A stretch of DNA of 64,000 nt from the NCBI RefSeq assembly GCF_000264785.1, contig NZ_AFJI01000054.1, positions 1-64,000 on the forward strand. The letters are read 5' to 3'. The notes under the pieces were generated by a model. It ran no database searches. It was not told the origin of the DNA and was given only the letters and a program-made list of their open reading frames with translations. Below, piece by piece: positions 41,407 to 49,293 of the stretch (positions are counted from its first letter, which is position 1; every line of letters starts with the position of its first letter). The DNA is from Edwardsiella ictaluri ATCC 33202. GTDB taxonomy: Bacteria; Pseudomonadota; Gammaproteobacteria; Enterobacterales; Enterobacteriaceae. Both the position numbers and the translations under genes were made by a program.

Positions 41407-42786
41407 ATGAGCAAGATCACCCTGATCGGCGCGGGCAGTATTATGTTTTCGCGTCAGATCATTTCCGCCCTGCTGTCCAGCCCGGTGCTGGCGGGCAGCG
41501 AAATCATCCTGATGGATCTGGATGAACAGGTGCTGGCGCGCAGCCAGCGCCTGATCGGTATGATGGTGGCACAGTCGGGGGTGCCGGTGACGGTACGCCA
41601 CACCACCGACAGACGCAGCGCGCTGCGCGGCGCCGACTTTGTCATCAACGCCATTCAGGTGGGCGGGCTGGCACCCTGGCGGCTGGACATGGAGATTCCG
41701 GCGCGCTACGGCGTGATTCAGGAGGTGGGTGACACCCTGGGGCCCGGCGGTATCTTCCGCGCCCTGCGCCATATTCCCCCGATGCTGGATATTCTGCGCG
41801 ATATGGAGGATCTGTGCCCGCAGGCGCTGTTCATCAACTATGCCAATCCGCTGGCGCCGTTGACCTGGGCGGCCAAAGAGGCCAGCGGCGTGCGCAGCAT
41901 CGGCCTGTGCTATGGAGTGCGCTATACCGTGGCGCAGCTGGTCGGCTATCTGGGGCTGGGGCCGTGGGTTGACCACCCCTCCACACCGCAGCGCTGGCAG
42001 CGCCTGATGTATCACGAGGTCCCGGCCGATATCGCGTATGAGTTTGCCGGGATCAACCACATGACCTGGATTACGGCGCTGTCACGCCATGGTGAGGATC
42101 TGCTGCCGCGGGTGCGGGCACTGGCCGATGACGCGCGTACCCGCCAGGCTGACGGGGTACGTTGCGAGGTGCTGCGCTTCTTCGGCCTGTGGTGTACCGA
42201 GAACCACTGGCACTGCAGCGACTATCTGCCCTACTTCCGCAAGAATCCGCAGATGATCGATCGCTTCCTGCCGCAGCGCTGGAACCTGCTGGCGCTGGAG
42301 GAGCAGGTGCATGCCGCCGGCCAGGCGGAGATCGATGCCCAGCTGGCCGGCGAGCGTCCTTTCGTTATCGCGCCGAACATGCTCAACGCGCCCAAGCTGA
42401 TCAGTGCACAGCTCAGCGGTGAGCGCATCCGTATCAACGGCAATATGGCCAACCGTCAGCCGCAGGGGCTGCTGGTGGAGAATCTACCGGCGGAGTGCGT
42501 GGTGGAGGTGCCGGTTTGGGTCGACGGTGACGGGCTGCACCCCCAGACGATGGGGCGTCTGCCGACCCAGTGCGCCAGCCTGTGTAAGAGCAATATCGCG
42601 GTGCAGGAGCTGGTGGTGCAGGCGGCGCTGACCGGCGATCTGGACGCGGCGCGCTATGCGCTCTCTCTCGATCCGCTGACCGCCGCCGTCTGTACCCTGG
42701 ATCAGATCCAGTCGATGTTCGACGCGCTGTTTGCCGCCCAGCGGCAGTGGCTGCCGCAGTTTGACGCCGCACAGGCGTCAGCCTGA
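41407..42786 (+). CDS. GH4-family glycosidase with atypical CYGV signature
   Basis: NAD- and Mn-dependent glycosidase of 459 residues. The N-terminal Rossmann motif is KITLIGAGSIMFSRQI. GDTLGPGGIFRALRHIP near 112 and NYANPLAP near 147 are GH4 landmarks, and the metal ligands should be Cys in SIGLCYGVRYT (near 170) and His in FAGINHMTWI (near 218). In characterised GH4 groups the residues after that cysteine are HS, HE, HG, D or N and mark specificity; here they are Tyr-Gly, which I have not seen. The protein resembles MelA-like enzymes most, but the substrate is open. Last gene of the sugar ABC operon. Confidence 0.88.
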   Translation: MSKITLIGAGSIMFSRQIISALLSSPVLAGSEIILMDLDEQVLARSQRLIGMMVAQSGVPVTVRHTTDRRSALRGADFVINAIQVGGLAPWRLDMEIPARYGVIQEVGDTLGPGGIFRALRHIPPMLDILRDMEDLCPQALFINYANPLAPLTWAAKEASGVRSIGLCYGVRYTVAQLVGYLGLGPWVDHPSTPQRWQRLMYHEVPADIAYEFAGINHMTWITALSRHGEDLLPRVRALADDARTRQADGVRCEVLRFFGLWCTENHWHCSDYLPYFRKNPQMIDRFLPQRWNLLALEEQVHAAGQAEIDAQLAGERPFVIAPNMLNAPKLISAQLSGERIRINGNMANRQPQGLLVENLPAECVVEVPVWVDGDGLHPQTMGRLPTQCASLCKSNIAVQELVVQAALTGDLDAARYALSLDPLTAAVCTLDQIQSMFDALFAAQRQWLPQFDAAQASA

Positions 42787-42789
42787 GGC

Positions 42790-42815
42790 GTAAGGGGGGC
42801 ACTCCGCCCCCTTAC
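42790..42815. terminator. Hairpin after the GH4 gene
   Basis: GTAAGGGGGG / GCCCCCTTAC arms lie four bases past the stop. The stem is very stable; the tail is not T-rich, so efficiency is uncertain. Confidence 0.6.
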
Positions 42816-42969
42816 GGAGATCTCTTGCGGCTACATGAGGCCGTATTGCCTGCCAAGGTGGTGGTGTGATCAGTGATGTGATGCGGCTGCTGGCCGTATT
42901 TGAGCGGGCGGTGTTGATGCCGGTGATGGGGTTCTACGCTGAAACCGCCGAAATTTCCGGCGCGAGGTT

Positions 42970-43242
42970 TTAGTGATCTTTCGGCACGTCAATGACTCCA
43001 TCTGCAATACCTTGTGCCAGCCTTTCCATCCATTGTGCAAAGCGGAAATATCCAGGGTATTGCTGGCAGATGTAGTCCACCTGGATTTTTGATGCGCGGT
43101 CGATTACCTGCTTAACTGCATCCATATCGTCATAACAGCCCTACAATAACTGAGCATCGCCATTTTCTGTCAGAGGAAACCGGCAGGCATAATCATGAAC
43201 TGTTTTCGCCAGCTGTCGCTGTTCTGCGGTTAAGTCGACTAT
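42970..43242 (-). pseudogene. Broken small gene downstream of hcp
   Basis: On the minus strand a continuous reading runs LTAEQRQLAKTVHDYACRFP, LTENGDAQLL, then an in-frame TAG at 43141-43143, then CYDDMDAVKQVIDRASKIQV, DYICQQYPGYFRFAQWMERL and PKDH before TAA. GAGGAG lies upstream, but the expected start codon reads ATA. Loss of start plus an amber stop suggests a pseudogene. I do not know the family. It would be the fourth gene of the hcp cassette. Confidence 0.6.
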
Positions 43243-43298
43243 TTTCTCTCCTCGTTAGCGTCAGAGGGGGTATTTGCTTCCTCTGACGCCCTTAGTTG

Positions 43299-43778
43299 TC
43301 AGGCACAGCAGCGATCGTTCCATAAATCACGATAGATAATATTTCCTTCCGTATACTTCCAGGTGATCGCCTCATAACGCAATTCGAGCGTTTCAAGGTG
43401 AGTGCTACTCATGCCGTTAGGCGCCAGGTATGGCGCAACAGTCGTGAACTTAACGTTTTCCAGAATGATATTGAAGTACTCAGCCTCCATGCCCGATTCC
43501 AGAATACGGTACATCTTGATTGTCGCTTTCTTCATGGTCCGGCCTTCGCAGACAGCGCGATACAGCAGTGGTGTTGTCTGATCAAACTCCTTCACTATCG
43601 TGATAGGACGATGAACGCGCGTCCCTGTCAGTTTTCCCCAGCTCGGGTCAACCGGGATAGTGACACCGTGAGAGAATGATTTTAACTCGATAGAACCCAG
43701 GCGGAGTGGCATCATGCAGCTACCGACTACCGGAGAGCCATTCTCATCTTCAAGCCATAAGTGTGCAGGTGTAGACAT
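43299..43778 (-). CDS. hcp: Hcp-family type VI secretion tube protein
   Basis: Hexameric ring protein of the type VI secretion tube; Hcp also carries small effectors in its lumen. The 159-residue length is standard. HLWLEDENGSPVVG at the N-terminus, IELKSFSHGV, GTRVHRPITIVKEFDQTTPLLYRAV, ATIKMYR and LRYEAITWKY are typical of the enterobacterial Hcp1 group. No other structural genes of the secretion system occur in the window, so this is an orphan hcp serving an apparatus encoded elsewhere. It follows a putative effector/immunity pair by 32 bases on the same strand. Confidence 0.9.
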   Translation of the reverse strand: MSTPAHLWLEDENGSPVVGSCMMPLRLGSIELKSFSHGVTIPVDPSWGKLTGTRVHRPITIVKEFDQTTPLLYRAVCEGRTMKKATIKMYRILESGMEAEYFNIILENVKFTTVAPYLAPNGMSSTHLETLELRYEAITWKYTEGNIIYRDLWNDRCCA

Positions 43779-43810
43779 AGTATTTCCTTATAATTAAATT
43801 TACAGTAATG

Positions 43811-44011
43811 CTAACGTTTTAGCTTTACAATTTCATATATTGATAAAACAACCATGATAAAAACAAAAAACAAAGGGATGAGCCAGATTGGACTGTCCGG
43901 AGAAAATCGAAAAAGGACAACTGCAAATAGAAGTGTCAATAAGGCGGGGCCGTACATCGATATTAATGACCTGAATATCCGCCTGAAAAACCTTTTAATA
44001 AGATTTATCAT
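43811..44011 (-). CDS. Small two-helix membrane protein, putative immunity protein
   Basis: A 66-residue protein with a basic start (MINLIKRFFRRIFRSL) and two membrane helices near 19-36 and 42-60. It starts two bases after the stop of the upstream 229-residue gene. Such a tiny membrane gene right behind a type VI effector candidate is the expected form of an immunity protein to a membrane-acting toxin. Function is inferred from position and topology only. Confidence 0.65.
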   Translation of the reverse strand: MINLIKRFFRRIFRSLISMYGPALLTLLFAVVLFRFSPDSPIWLIPLFFVFIMVVLSIYEIVKLKR

Positions 44012-44013
44012 GA

Positions 44014-44703
44014 TTATCGAACCATCCTGGTAATGGTGTTTGCAATCTCATCATCCGATACCCATTGCGCTTTAAACACCTGGGCCCGCTCAAACAATGG
44101 CTCTATCAGGAAGTACATCATTTCCAGCTCTTGAACGTATAACGCTGAGTAGTAAGCTGGATAAGTAATGTGAAGATGATGCGCACTATCTCCTGCTTTC
44201 TGGACTACGCCGTAGATGCCGATAACACCTACAACCTGTCCAGCTCTTCGCACTGCCAACGCACTGAGTTCAAGGCTTAGATTCATGCCTGCAGCGACAA
44301 ATGATGCTGTTGCCAAAGCAAATCCCGTGTTTGTGAGTGAGCTTGCGGCAATATGGATATTTACTGCCATTAACAGTTGTTTGATGTGCTCTAGTTGATC
44401 GGACGTTTTGTGCCGGAATACCTCTTCAAAGTATATTCTGAGAATTTCATATACAATATTTTCATGCTTTATAATATGATCAACGCCTTTAGTAAATCGA
44501 ATATCTTCAGACTTTTGTTTCTGGCATACATCCTGATATTCATCAGTAAAGCAGGATGTATAATACAGCGCGCGCGTTGCACCTGCGCCGATCGTTTTGA
44601 TCTGATTTGATACAGCGTTTCCTACCCCTGTTAATGCGTGATCGAGTTTTAATGCGAGAATTTTGTTGGCCTGTAAGTAACTGATGATTTCATTGTTGTA
44701 CAT
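44014..44703 (-). CDS. Putative pore-forming type VI effector
   Basis: A 229-residue protein without a signal peptide. The middle (about 120-175: ASSLTNTGFALATASFVAAG and the later GQVVGVIGIYGVVQKAG) is small-residue-rich and amphipathic to hydrophobic, flanked by soluble helical parts. Size, hydrophobic centre, an adjacent tiny two-helix protein and an hcp gene recall the Ssp6/Sip6 ion-channel effector pair of Serratia. I cannot align it from memory, so the family is a hypothesis. Lower G+C than the flanking core suggests transfer. Confidence 0.5.
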   Translation of the reverse strand: MYNNEIISYLQANKILALKLDHALTGVGNAVSNQIKTIGAGATRALYYTSCFTDEYQDVCQKQKSEDIRFTKGVDHIIKHENIVYEILRIYFEEVFRHKTSDQLEHIKQLLMAVNIHIAASSLTNTGFALATASFVAAGMNLSLELSALAVRRAGQVVGVIGIYGVVQKAGDSAHHLHITYPAYYSALYVQELEMMYFLIEPLFERAQVFKAQWVSDDEIANTITRMVR

Positions 44704-44742
44704 AACCGCTCCATGTTAATTCTCATTAAATCCAGTTTTCCA

Positions 44743-45315
44743 TTATTTTCCACGTGAAAGCGTCCGATAGACCGTGGGGCGGGAGACGGAGAATAATTCA
44801 GCCAGATCGCTGATAGAGTACTCACCACTTCCGTGCATCCTGCAAAGCTCCTGTTGCTGTTTATCAGACAATTTTGGCTGTTTTCCCCGCAGTTTCCCTT
44901 TTGCCCTGGCGATGGCCATACCTTCGCGGGTACGCAGACGTATCAGGCCATCTTCAAACTCAGCAAATGTCGCCAGCACATTGAAGAACATTTTCCCCAT
45001 CGGGTCTGTCGGATCGTAAATGCGGGTTCCCAGTGCCAGCTTCACGCCTCTGGCCTGTAATGCATCTGCTATCTCACGCGCATCAGCCACAGAGCGCGCC
45101 AGGCGGTCAAGCTTGGGAACAACCAGCGTGTCACCGCTGCGTACAGCGGCCAGCGCCTGATCCAGACCAGGTCTCTGGCGGTTTGAGCCGGTCAGTCCCT
45201 TATCGGTATAAATCCGGTCCGGGGAGACACCTAGTTTCGCCAGGGTTTCCTGCTGGGCAGTCAAATCCTGCTTGTCTGTAGAGCAACGGGCATAGCCAAT
45301 CTGTATTTCAGTCAT
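44743..45315 (-). CDS. Tn3-type serine resolvase
   Basis: A 190-residue small serine recombinase. The catalytic region IGYARCSTDKQDLTAQQ holds the nucleophile Ser near residue 12. VPKLDRLARSVADAREI and FNVLATFAEFEDGLIRLRTREG follow, then a C-terminal HTH (SISDLAELFSVSRPTVYRTL). ATG 45315 is preferred to the longer reading from 45405. It is divergent from a tnpA start 147 bases away, the res-tnpR-tnpA layout of Tn3 elements, so it most likely resolved cointegrates rather than inverting DNA. Confidence 0.9.
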   Translation of the reverse strand: MTEIQIGYARCSTDKQDLTAQQETLAKLGVSPDRIYTDKGLTGSNRQRPGLDQALAAVRSGDTLVVPKLDRLARSVADAREIADALQARGVKLALGTRIYDPTDPMGKMFFNVLATFAEFEDGLIRLRTREGMAIARAKGKLRGKQPKLSDKQQQELCRMHGSGEYSISDLAELFSVSRPTVYRTLSRGK

Positions 45316-45461
45316 AAAGTGTACGTTTAGGGGATCATGAAAGAGAACAATACCGTACCAGTTATATGAGACAAGGTCAGCAGTGATTTTATCTGAAGCG
45401 CACAATGCTTTTTTACTGTCCGCAGAGCGATCCTCTGACGGACATGATTAATCGGGTCAGG
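45316..45461. promoter_or_regulatory. Presumed res site and divergent promoters
   Basis: The 146 bases between divergent tnpR and the tnpA start occupy the place of the res site in Tn3-family elements. I could not assign the three subsites by eye. Confidence 0.45.
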
Positions 45462-45569
45462 ATGACAACGCGTGGCAAAGTGACAGGCAAAAGTGAACGA
45501 CTGGCTGTTTTAAATAATGCTGAGCAGGAAGCGCTGTATGGCCTCCCTGATTTCGATGATGCGCAGCGG
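45462..45569 (+). pseudogene. Tn3-type transposase, N-terminal fragment only
   Basis: MTTRGKVTGKSERLAVLNNA then EQEALYGLPDFDDAQR is the start of a Tn3-family TnpA (about 1000 residues when whole). After 36 residues the frame runs straight into unrelated MFS sequence, so nearly the entire transposase is deleted. Confidence 0.7.
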
Positions 45570-45945
45570 CTGGATCAGCCGGTCAGTCAGGTGGCCTTTA
45601 CCTTCGGCCTGCTCAGCCTGGCGCTGGCCTCATCGTTGGCGGGCAAGTTGCAGGAGCGTTTCGGCGTATGCCGGGTGACGCAGGGGGCCGGGATTGCGCT
45701 GGGGCGGTTTTTTTTGCTGACGGACCATGTCAACAGCCTGGTGATACTGTATCTGTGCGTCGTGGCGAAAATATGGGGGACAGGTGGCGCTGGGGGGCTG
45801 TCGGATAACGTGTCCCATATCCGGGGCATTTCGTCGGCGTAGGTTGTCACACTGCCGGGGATGGCTCTGCTGCTGTTCGTTCCGTTGGGTGAATCCCTGT
45901 TCTATCTGACCGTGGCCTGCATCGCCGTTGCCTCTGCGTGCCGGA
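45570..45945 (+). pseudogene. OFA/YhjX-type MFS transporter fragment
   Basis: VSQVAFTFGLLSLALASSLAGKLQERFGVCRVTQGAGI matches the second to third helices of oxalate/formate-type MFS proteins such as YhjX. Similarity fades after GAGGLSDNV, a stop occurs at 45841, and a further membrane-like stretch (GMALLLFVPLGESLFYLTVA) follows in another frame. A broken transporter gene joined to the tnpA fragment. Confidence 0.6.
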
Positions 45946-45999
45946 GAGCGCCAACAGCGCGGCCTTTCGGCTGCGCTGTTGGTTGACGATGTTGCCCGG

Positions 46000-46641
46000 T
46001 TACGCGGCCAGCAGGCTGCGAACAAAGTCGATAATCGCCGCATCCTGCCCCTGTTCAAACAGGCACTGCTGGAAACGCGCGCCGCTGACGGCGGTTTTGA
46101 CCAGATCGCGATCGAGAGCGTTCAGGGTATCCAGATAGTTGTCCTTGATCACTGCCGCTTTTACCCGGTTGAGGATCGCCGCGTTGCGTACCTGCGGTTC
46201 GCGGCGCTCCTGCGGGTAGCCCTGGCCGCGCTCGCCGGCGAAGGCCTTTTCAAAGATATAGCGCAGGTTCAGCTCGGCGCCCCAACCAAAGCCCTTGGCG
46301 AACGGCAGCGACAGGGCGTTGCCGTTATTGATCTGGGCGAACAGGAAGGCGTCGGCCGGATCGATGCAGTAGCCGCAGACGACGCCGGGGTGCGCGTTAA
46401 GGGAGAGCAGGGCGCCCTGACCGGTGCCGCAGCCGGTGACCACAAAGTCAACCGCGCGGGCATTGAGCAGGATGCTGGCCATGATCCCCAGGTGAATATA
46501 GGTCAGATGGTGATCCTGCTCGTCGCACATGCCGACGTTATAGACCCGGTGCCCGCCGTCCTGTGCCACGGCGTTGAGTTCGTTCAGCACCGCCGCATTC
46601 TTGGCGGCCTGGCTGTTTTCCATCATGAGTGCAATTTTCAC
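46000..46641 (-). CDS. RpiB/LacA/LacB-family sugar-phosphate isomerase
   Basis: A 213-residue member of the RpiB/LacAB isomerase fold: MKIALMMENSQAAKNAAVLNELN at the N-terminus, VDFVVTGCGTGQGALLSLNAHPGVVCGYC with the catalytic Cys of the GCGTG motif near 71, and NNGNALSLP. The C-terminal 80 residues exceed those of canonical RpiB (about 150). Relatives of this length are found in hexuronate or pectin regions. It probably interconverts an aldose- and ketose-phosphate; the substrate is unknown. The nearby MFS relic may once have been its transporter. Confidence 0.85.
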   Translation of the reverse strand: MKIALMMENSQAAKNAAVLNELNAVAQDGGHRVYNVGMCDEQDHHLTYIHLGIMASILLNARAVDFVVTGCGTGQGALLSLNAHPGVVCGYCIDPADAFLFAQINNGNALSLPFAKGFGWGAELNLRYIFEKAFAGERGQGYPQERREPQVRNAAILNRVKAAVIKDNYLDTLNALDRDLVKTAVSGARFQQCLFEQGQDAAIIDFVRSLLAA

Positions 46642-47142
46642 AACATATCCTTACATCGTAACCCAAGGGAAGGGCGGGAATTGTCGTCGCAGGCGTGGCC
46701 CGCAGCGCGAATCCGTCCGCGAATCTCTGGCTAGTTTACTGATGCCGGTCTACCAATTCAATTAATTTGAAATGATGTTTTATTATTTATGGCGATGCAC
46801 CGATTGCGCAGCTGGATCTCGGGCGGAAAAAAGTGCCGACGGACGGGGGCCACCGTAAAGGGCATAGGAGGCTTTAGCGGTGTCCGTCCGTCGGCATCAG
46901 GGCCTGTCAGCCGATGTCACGCCGGAGAGATGAGCCGCGCCAGGCAAGGCCTGCGCCGCGGTTCGGGAGACGGCGTGATGACGCAGCGACGGCACGCCGC
47001 GTCAGAAAGGGTGGATAAATAGTGAGGGGGAATCTCTCCCTTTCCCCCGGCGCCGCTGCGGCGCCTCCTACGCGCAGCCGTCTTCAGGCAGGAAAATGCA
47101 GAAGGTTACTGCGGGGCACCGTGGCGCCCCGCACAAAAGACG
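46642..47142. other. Intergenic region with two hairpins
   Basis: About 500 bases between the isomerase promoter and the end of the decarboxylase operon. It contains the long hairpin listed next and a GC-rich stem TGCGGGGC / GCCCCGCA at about 47110-47134 right after the lysine decarboxylase stop, which probably ends that operon. No gene seen. Confidence 0.5.
46834..46896. repeat. Long inverted repeat, possible structured RNA or terminator
   Basis: Perfect 12-base arms TGCCGACGGACG (46834-46845) and CGTCCGTCGGCA (46885-46896) enclose an inner pair CCACCG / CGGTG. The whole 63 bases can fold into a stable hairpin. AAAAAA precedes the left arm, which on the minus strand is a T run after the stem, so it may terminate transcription coming from the right. 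Confidence 0.6.
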
Positions 47143-49278
47143 CTACTGCCTGAGCACTTTCACCGTATAGCGCCCGTCGGCCTGACGATAGGCGCCGTGG
47201 ATGTCGGTTTCGAAGCCCGGATAGTGGGCGCCGATTTCGCACAGCATCTGCAGAAACTCCAGCACCGGACGGCTTTCTTCGGTCAGCATTTCACCCGGCA
47301 TTACCAGCGGAACTCCCGGCGGGTACGGCAGGATCATGTTGGCGTTGACCTTGCCGATCATCTCGTCGAGGTAGACCTCTTCGGCCTGGCCGCGCAGCTC
47401 CTGTTGGAAGGCGTTGTGCGGGTTCATCACCATGGTCGGCAGAACTTCGAAGGCACGGTACATCAGATCCGGCAGGTTGTGATGCTGGATCAGCGCGTGG
47501 ATGCCCTGGGCCAGTTCCTGGATACGCATGTTTTCATAGAACTCCGGATCTTCACGGTACAGTGAGGGCAGCATGTTCTTAACGCGCAGGTTCAGGTCAT
47601 AGGCACGTTTGAAGTCAGTCAGACCACGCAGCAGACTCATGGCCTTGGTCTTGTCGATACCGATGCTGAACAGGAACAGCAGGTTGTACGGACCGGTCTT
47701 CTCAACGATGATGCCATGCTCATCCAGGTATTTGGCCACGATGGAGGCCGGGATACCGGTGTCTGCCATGGTGCCATCTTCCTTCATCCCCGGGGTCAGC
47801 AGGGTGACCTTGACCGGGTCGAGGTACATGTGGTTGTCATCGATGCCCTTGAAGCCGTGCCAGGACGCTTGCGGATCCAGTTTCCAGCAGGCGACCTGGT
47901 CAATATTATCCGGCTGCCAGACGTCGAAGAACCAGCTGTCGGATTCGCTGCGCAGGCGCTTGATCTCCTTACGGAAGCGGATGGCCCGCGCGATAGAGTC
48001 ATCGATCAGGCGTTTACCGGCGTGGCCCTTCATCATCGCCGCCGCGGTTTCGATGGAGGCCACGATGCCGTAGTGCGGTGAGGTGGAGGTGTGCATCATG
48101 TAGGCTTCGTTGAAGGTTTCCTGGTTGAAGTCGCCTTTCACGTGGATCATGGACGCCTGCGAGAAGGCCGCCAGCAGTTTGTGGGTGGACTGGGTTTCGT
48201 AGATAACCTTGCCTTCTACACGACCACCGCTCATGCCACACAGGCCTTTATAGATCGGGCTGAAGTTGGTGTAGGGCACCCAGGCGGAGTCAAAGTGGAT
48301 GGATTTTACATCCAGGGTTTTCTTGATGTACTCCGCGTTGTAGAACAGGCCGTCATAGGTGGAGTTGGTCACCACGGCGTGTACCGGCCAGGTGGCGTTT
48401 GGGGTATCCTTCACCCGTTTGGCGATGGTGTCGTGGGTGAACTCGCTCTGCGGAATGCCGCCCAGAATACCGTAGGCGTTGCGGGTCGGCCGCAGGTAGA
48501 TCGGGATAACGTCGCTCATCATCATCAGGTGGGTGAGCGACTTGTGACAGTTGCGGTCGATCAGGATGGTGCTGCCGGCCGGGGCGGAGTACATGCCGAC
48601 GATCTTGTTGGCGGTGGAGGTGCCGTTGGTCACCATGTAGCTGCGATCGGCGTTGAAGGTACGGGCGATATACTCTTCCGCCTCTTTGTGCGGGCCTGAG
48701 TGGTCCAGCAGGGAGCCCAGCTCGGAGACGGAAATGGAGATGTCGGACTTCATGGTGTTGGCGCCAAAGAAGTCATAGAACAGGCTGCCAACCGGGCTTT
48801 TCTGGAATGCGGTACCGCCCATGTGGCCCGGGGTACAGAAGGTGTATTTCCCCTCTTTGACATAGTTGAACAGCGCCTTGGTCAGCGGCGGCATAATGGC
48901 ATCGATATAGCCATCGGTTCCCTGGCGGATCTTGTCGGCGATGTCGGCAGCGCCGCCCAGCGTATACTCAAAGAACTGAATATTCATGCGCAGGTCGCCC
49001 AGGCTGACATCCAGCGTGGAGTGGGTGTTGGTGAAGGCATACAGCGGCAGCATCTCGTTCAGCGCCGTGATGTGCTGGCACAGATCCAGACTGTAGGTGT
49101 CCCAGTCGAAGACCACCCCGGCCAGCTGGGCGTTATTGCGTACCAGATCCAGCAGATCGTCTACCGAGGTGCTTTCGATGATGTTAAAACCCCGATTGCG
49201 CAGCTGGGCGTACAGCTCCTCCAGCGGGATGCGCTTGAAGGTCGGCGAGGGGTTACACAGGAACAGAATGTCTTTCAT
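47143..49278 (-). CDS. Lysine decarboxylase (CadA/LdcC type)
   Basis: PLP enzyme converting lysine to cadaverine while consuming a proton. The 711-residue protein follows CadA nearly throughout: wing domain at 1-130, PGHMGGTAFQKSPVGSLFYDFFG, SAPAGSTILIDRNCHKS, the PLP lysine in QSTHKLLAAFSQASM near 367, and PYPPGVPLVMPGEM. Differences cluster in the N-terminal wing (MKDILFLCNPSPTFKRIP). It sits 15 bases behind potE in the speF operon instead of behind cadB, so its induction should follow ornithine and acid rather than CadC. Confidence 0.95.
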   Translation of the reverse strand: MKDILFLCNPSPTFKRIPLEELYAQLRNRGFNIIESTSVDDLLDLVRNNAQLAGVVFDWDTYSLDLCQHITALNEMLPLYAFTNTHSTLDVSLGDLRMNIQFFEYTLGGAADIADKIRQGTDGYIDAIMPPLTKALFNYVKEGKYTFCTPGHMGGTAFQKSPVGSLFYDFFGANTMKSDISISVSELGSLLDHSGPHKEAEEYIARTFNADRSYMVTNGTSTANKIVGMYSAPAGSTILIDRNCHKSLTHLMMMSDVIPIYLRPTRNAYGILGGIPQSEFTHDTIAKRVKDTPNATWPVHAVVTNSTYDGLFYNAEYIKKTLDVKSIHFDSAWVPYTNFSPIYKGLCGMSGGRVEGKVIYETQSTHKLLAAFSQASMIHVKGDFNQETFNEAYMMHTSTSPHYGIVASIETAAAMMKGHAGKRLIDDSIARAIRFRKEIKRLRSESDSWFFDVWQPDNIDQVACWKLDPQASWHGFKGIDDNHMYLDPVKVTLLTPGMKEDGTMADTGIPASIVAKYLDEHGIIVEKTGPYNLLFLFSIGIDKTKAMSLLRGLTDFKRAYDLNLRVKNMLPSLYREDPEFYENMRIQELAQGIHALIQHHNLPDLMYRAFEVLPTMVMNPHNAFQQELRGQAEEVYLDEMIGKVNANMILPYPPGVPLVMPGEMLTEESRPVLEFLQMLCEIGAHYPGFETDIHGAYRQADGRYTVKVLRQ

Positions 49279-49293
49279 TTCACGTTCTCCGGG

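Noticed and set aside
44743-45315. Phase-variation invertase controlling the hcp cassette
   Set aside because: The divergent tnpA start and Tn3 layout favour a resolvase, and I found no flanking inverted sites.
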